DNA from: Akkermansiaceae bacterium UBA985
GTDB lineage: Bacteria; Verrucomicrobiota; Verrucomicrobiia; Verrucomicrobiales; Akkermansiaceae
Reading direction: 5' to 3'
Length of the DNA: 10,718 nucleotides
Assembly: GCA_002292185.1 (NCBI GenBank)
Contig: DBBL01000060.1
Span: 9,939 to 20,656, forward strand
Shown here: positions 8,275 to 10,718 of the stretch, in pieces
Position numbering within the stretch: the stretch's first letter is position 1
Layout of the letters: the number at the start of each line of letters is the position of its first letter
The notes under the pieces: model-generated
What the model was told of the DNA's origin: nothing
The model's input: only the letters and a program-made list of their open reading frames with translations
Database searches by the model: none
Position numbers and translations under genes: made by a program

Positions 8275-8303
8275 TTGGCATTACCGGCAGCACTGTTTAG
8301 TAT
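8275..8303 (+). promoter_or_regulatory. Candidate promoter of the YbjT-like gene
   Basis: TTGGCA (8275-8280, 5 of 6 to consensus) is followed after 17 nt by TAGTAT (8298-8303, 4 of 6). The -10 ends 10 nt before the ATG at 8314, so the transcript would have a leader of only a few nucleotides. It lies downstream of the aconitase terminator, where an independent promoter would be needed. Confidence 0.45.
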
Positions 8304-8313
8304 CACTTTATTC

Positions 8314-9792
8314 ATGAAATATCTCATCACTGGTGCTAACGGCTACATTGGCCTGCGCGTACTCTCAGCGCTCAGTGAGACAGACCATGAGGTCGTTGCT
8401 GTCGTGCGTAATAAAGACCGCTTACCAGCAGAACTCTGCAACCTCTTTGGCTCGCGACTCCGCATCATCGAATTAGACTTCCTCGTCTCGCCCGAAGATC
8501 AAGCTACCTGCCCTGATGATATTGATATTGCCTACTACCTCATCCACTCAATGGGAGCCGGTGAAGGCTTCAGCGATAAAGAACGCCAATGTGCTGAACA
8601 CTTTAAGGAGTGGATCAAGCCGAGCCACTGCCAACAGATCATTTACCTCTCAGGACTGATTCCAGAAATGCCAGAAGGCAGCAAGCTCTCCGCGCACCTC
8701 GCCTCACGCAACCAGGTCTTTGAAATACTTCAATCATCTGGGGTTCCACTCACCACCCTACGTGCTTCGATCATTGTCGGTTCTGGCTCCGCCTCCTTTG
8801 AGATCATCCGAGACCTCGCTGAGAAACTACCTTTTATGATCACACCGAAGTGGGCAAGAACCCTATGCCAGCCCATCTCAATTCGCAACGTCATCGACTA
8901 CCTACTAGGCGTCAGCGAACACCCTGAATGCCGAGGCAAATCCTACGACATCGGCGGCCCAGAACAACTCACCTACCGAGATATGTTGCTCGGCTACGCA
9001 AAGACCCGCGGCCTCACACGCTTCATCATACCCGTGCCCTTCTTTACGCCACAACTTTCATCCTACTGGCTCTGCTTGGTCACCGCTACCAACTTCCAGC
9101 TCGCCAAGGCGCTCGTCGGCAGCCTGCACATGGAGACCATTTGCCGTGAAAAATCAATTCGTGAAATTATTCCTCTGGAGCTCATCAGCTACCATGATGC
9201 GATCAAGCGTGCACTCTCCCTTATTGCTCAGAACCGAGTGCCCTCCACCTGGTATGGCGCGCTCTCATCGGGTGAGCTGTCACCGCAACAAATCAAAAAC
9301 ATCCGCATTCCTGAACATGGCATCGTCAGTGACGCACAAAGCACCTCACTAAGTGCTCCACGTGACCAAGTCATCGATGCCATCTGGGCACTAGGAGGCA
9401 GTAATGGCTGGCCCAGCATGCTGTGGGCGTGGAAGCTGCGTGGGTTCGTTGATAAAATCATTGGTGGTATCGGAATGCGGCGCGGACACGATAACCCGGG
9501 TGAGATCAAACCCGGTGACGCTCTTGACTTCTGGCGTGTCATCGTCGCCGATCGTGATACTGGCCGACTTGCACTCTATGCAGAGATGAAGGTGCCCGGT
9601 GAAGCCTGGCTTGAATTCAGAGTCATCGATGGACAGCTTCATCAAACCGCTACCTTCCGACCTAAAGGTCTGTTAGGTCGGCTTTATTGGTATGTCTGCC
9701 TGCCTTTTCATCTTATTCTTTTTCCTCGTATGGCACGCTCCCTCGCCAACGGTTGGCCCCAGCGTCACCAGCGCGAACTGCTCAATGACTGA
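8314..9792 (+). CDS. NAD(P)-binding SDR-like protein with C-terminal DUF2867 domain (YbjT-like)
   Basis: This 492-residue protein has two parts. Residues 1 to about 300 form an atypical extended SDR Rossmann fold: the dinucleotide-binding motif TGANGYIG is at 6-13, DIDIAYYLIHSMG is at about 69-81, and a YLSGLIP strand is at 111-117. Residues about 340-485 match the DUF2867 type, with RGFVDKIIGG, RRGHD, GDALDFWRV, the EMKVPGEAWLEF strand and a C-terminal hydrophobic PKGLLGRLYWY/PFHLILF segment. Escherichia coli YbjT (about 476 aa) has the same architecture. The substrate and reaction are unknown for the family. The open frame extends 13 codons upstream to 8275, but the ATG at 8314 starts exactly at the Rossmann strand and is preferred. 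No Shine-Dalgarno is present. The gene follows the aconitase terminator and is 47 bp before the CDGSH gene. The DUF2867 call comes from recalled family features, not a search. Confidence 0.88.
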   Translation: MKYLITGANGYIGLRVLSALSETDHEVVAVVRNKDRLPAELCNLFGSRLRIIELDFLVSPEDQATCPDDIDIAYYLIHSMGAGEGFSDKERQCAEHFKEWIKPSHCQQIIYLSGLIPEMPEGSKLSAHLASRNQVFEILQSSGVPLTTLRASIIVGSGSASFEIIRDLAEKLPFMITPKWARTLCQPISIRNVIDYLLGVSEHPECRGKSYDIGGPEQLTYRDMLLGYAKTRGLTRFIIPVPFFTPQLSSYWLCLVTATNFQLAKALVGSLHMETICREKSIREIIPLELISYHDAIKRALSLIAQNRVPSTWYGALSSGELSPQQIKNIRIPEHGIVSDAQSTSLSAPRDQVIDAIWALGGSNGWPSMLWAWKLRGFVDKIIGGIGMRRGHDNPGEIKPGDALDFWRVIVADRDTGRLALYAEMKVPGEAWLEFRVIDGQLHQTATFRPKGLLGRLYWYVCLPFHLILFPRMARSLANGWPQRHQRELLND

Positions 9793-9804
9793 GACAGTCG
9801 TGAC

Positions 9805-9832
9805 TTGCCTTCATGCGTTAAACGATTAATAT
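9805..9832 (+). promoter_or_regulatory. Possible promoter of the CDGSH gene
   Basis: TTGCCT (9805-9810, 4 of 6) is followed after 16 nt by TAATAT (9827-9832, 4 of 6), ending 7 nt before the ATG at 9840. The match is weak, but its position repeats the short-leader arrangement of the gene upstream. The two genes could instead be cotranscribed. Confidence 0.3.
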
Positions 9833-9839
9833 CACCTCT

Positions 9840-10070
9840 ATGGATAAACCTGAATCATGTGACAACAAACCCTTGATGCAAGAAGTTGAGCCGGGAACCT
9901 ATTTCTGGTGCTCTTGCGGAAAATCAGCAAGCCAGCCATTTTGTGATGGCGCCCACAAAGGCACTGGATTTTCTCCTGTCAAAGAAGTTGTGCTCGAGAA
10001 AAAGAAAATCTTCTGGTGCATGTGCAAGGACACTAAAAATGCCCCGCATTGCGACGGCTCACACAAATAG
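9840..10070 (+). CDS. Small CDGSH-type iron-sulfur protein with two motifs
   Basis: This 76-residue protein is nearly all motif. The first CDGSH site is C24-x-C26-x8-C35-D-G-A-H39 and the second is C60-x-C62-x8-C71-D-G-S-H75, each the 3Cys-1His ligand set that holds a redox-active 2Fe-2S cluster. Two motifs in one short chain are typical of bacterial tandem CDGSH proteins (MitoNEET-like fold relatives). No signal peptide or membrane anchor is present, so it should be cytoplasmic. Its exact role is not known; electron transfer or cluster handling is the usual suggestion. The chain ends directly after the second motif (CDGSHK), so the frame appears complete. The ATG at 9840 has no Shine-Dalgarno but follows an AT-rich TTAATATCACC tract. 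It is the last gene of the plus-strand series and faces the apaG-like gene 88 bp away. Confidence 0.93.
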   Translation: MDKPESCDNKPLMQEVEPGTYFWCSCGKSASQPFCDGAHKGTGFSPVKEVVLEKKKIFWCMCKDTKNAPHCDGSHK

Positions 10071-10158
10071 TCAAAGCAGGTATCGGGCCCAGTATCTGGC
10101 CCTAATTATCAGGACCGAATATCAGCGAAAACTCACGCCAACACCGGGGTCTCCTTAC

Positions 10159-10557
10159 CTACACCCAGTCCGGCAACTCTAGCTCAAAGTCAGGCATTCT
10201 TACCCTGACCTTACTGCCAGCCGAGGTTGTTCCAAAAAAAGCGCCGCTAACACCTGCATTAACGGCCGTGACATGATAGCTATTGTAAGAAAAGTCTTCA
10301 CCAGGCTCTAGCACTGGGGTTTGGCCGACAACGCCATCACCCTCTACAACAGTGACCTCACCACCCTCCTCTCGGATCACCCATTTCCTACCGAGGATCC
10401 TGACCCGCTCAGTCGATTCATTGAGAATCGTAATGAAGTAGACAAATGGGTGCGGCTTGTCGTCGGGAGCATCCAGTGTGGGCATGTAGATGACATCATC
10501 AACACGGACGCTAAGCCCTTCAAGCTGGTCGTAATTTCCTTCGTGTTTCTCTGCCAC
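10159..10557 (-). CDS. apaG: ApaG-domain protein (DUF525)
   Basis: This is a 132-residue single-domain beta-sandwich protein of the ApaG family. Diagnostic features in order are VYFITILNESTERVRILGRKWVI (39-61), the glycine-rich GDGVVGQTPVLEPGEDFSY (73-91) with its GxGxxG turn, and the terminal strand VRMPDFELELP (119-129). Length agrees with free-standing ApaG (about 125). In enterobacteria apaG lies with ksgA and apaH; no such neighbours occur here. Function is unsettled, with magnesium/cobalt resistance and nucleotide-related phenotypes reported for the family. The start is GTG at 10555-10557: in-frame TAG codons lie 2 and 4 codons upstream, and no ATG comes before residue 25. The expected ApaG N-terminus maps close to this GTG. 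The gene is convergent with the CDGSH gene. A perfect Shine-Dalgarno upstream (10613-10619) belongs to another frame. Confidence 0.92.
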   Translation of the reverse strand: MAEKHEGNYDQLEGLSVRVDDVIYMPTLDAPDDKPHPFVYFITILNESTERVRILGRKWVIREEGGEVTVVEGDGVVGQTPVLEPGEDFSYNSYHVTAVNAGVSGAFFGTTSAGSKVRVRMPDFELELPDWV

Positions 10558-10603
10558 GAACTAACTCTAGAAAATACAAATCAATGAGGCAAGCTGAGAG
10601 CAC
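10520..10603 (-). CDS. Possible leader ORF overlapping the apaG start (27 codons)
   Basis: Nine nt after a perfect AGGAGGT, a GTG at 10601-10603 opens a frame of 27 codons (starting MLSACLIDLYFLELV, ending in an Arg-rich tail) that stops at 10520-10522. It overlaps the first 38 nt of apaG in another frame. No relative is recognised. It may be a leader peptide coupled to apaG translation, or chance. A single-base deletion or sequencing error could also have split one longer apaG. Confidence 0.3.
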   Translation of the reverse strand: MLSACLIDLYFLELVRGRETRRKLRPA

Positions 10604-10612
10604 AGTGATTTT

Positions 10613-10619
10613 ACCTCCT
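10613..10619 (-). promoter_or_regulatory. Perfect Shine-Dalgarno sequence upstream of apaG
   Basis: AGGAGGT on the minus strand is the best ribosome binding sequence in the window. It is 55 nt before the apaG GTG and so is not placed for it. It fits the GTG of the 27-codon leader frame with a 9-nt spacer. Confidence 0.5.
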
Positions 10620-10663
10620 GGACAGCAAGCCACATTCAGCAGTCGCCATTGATGAAGTGACCG

Positions 10664-10718
10664 CTAACCCAAGCGTTTCAGCTTACGCTTCACACTGAGC
10701 TTGGAAGCCGGACTAATG
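10664..10718 (-). CDS. Possible C-terminal tail of an unrecognised gene (cut by window edge)
   Basis: On the minus strand, reading in from the right edge, 17 codons give a Lys/Arg-rich tail ending KLSVKRKLKRLG before a TAG at 10664-10666. A basic C-terminus just upstream of apaG on the same strand is plausible for a real gene, but the stretch is far too short to distinguish from a chance open frame. Confidence 0.2.
   Translation of the reverse strand, partial: ISPASKLSVKRKLKRLG

Noticed and set aside
9785..9801. Small inverted repeat GACTG-AGA-CAGTC across the stop codon of the YbjT-like gene
   Set aside because: The stem is short, partly coding, and has no T-tract.
10085..10102. GGGCC/GGCCC hairpin between the convergent CDGSH and apaG genes
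   Set aside because: The stem is only 5 bp and no T-tract follows on either strand, so a terminator call is not supported.
1..10718. Defence island, prophage, CRISPR or biosynthetic cluster
   Set aside because: All full-length genes belong to housekeeping or widely distributed families, and no integrase, transposase, repeat-spacer array or modular enzyme is present.

Overview
This is an ordinary stretch of bacterial chromosome with moderate GC. I see no tRNA, rRNA, CRISPR array, insertion sequence or phage gene. The proteins point to the Verrucomicrobiota, or another member of the PVC group. An ECF sigma factor is followed by a small gene of unknown family, UvrA is of a divergent type, and most genes have no Shine-Dalgarno sequence. 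The assignment rests on family resemblance recalled without a search, so it is tentative.

Layout. The left third is on the minus strand. It holds, in transcription order, a divergent UvrA-type ABC ATPase (935-3778), an ECF sigma factor (188-871) and the first 44 codons of an unrecognised gene cut by the left edge (1-132). About 100 bp away, and divergent from uvrA, a plus-strand series begins. It comprises a secreted or lipid-anchored phospholipase D/cardiolipin-synthase-like protein (3876-5141), an AcnA-type aconitase (5328-8141), a YbjT-like NAD(P)-binding protein with a DUF2867 tail (8314-9792) and a tiny protein with two CDGSH iron-sulfur motifs (9840-10070). Facing them on the minus strand is an ApaG-domain protein (10159-10557). 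A short lysine/arginine-rich open tail on the minus strand at the right edge may be the end of another gene.

The plus-strand genes do not look like one tight operon. A strong intrinsic terminator follows the aconitase gene, and promoter-like hexamers sit immediately before several start codons. The aconitase (4Fe-4S, TCA cycle) and the CDGSH protein (2Fe-2S type) share an iron-sulfur theme, and the PLD enzyme and UvrA are housekeeping or stress functions. No new multi-gene system is evident.

The observations most worth a second look are three. The UvrA has lost the first zinc-finger cysteine pair and a basic motif in its UvrB-binding region. Promoter -10-like hexamers recur 6-13 nt before start codons that lack Shine-Dalgarno sequences, which suggests leaderless or very short-leader mRNAs. 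A perfect Shine-Dalgarno with a 27-codon leader ORF overlaps the start of apaG.
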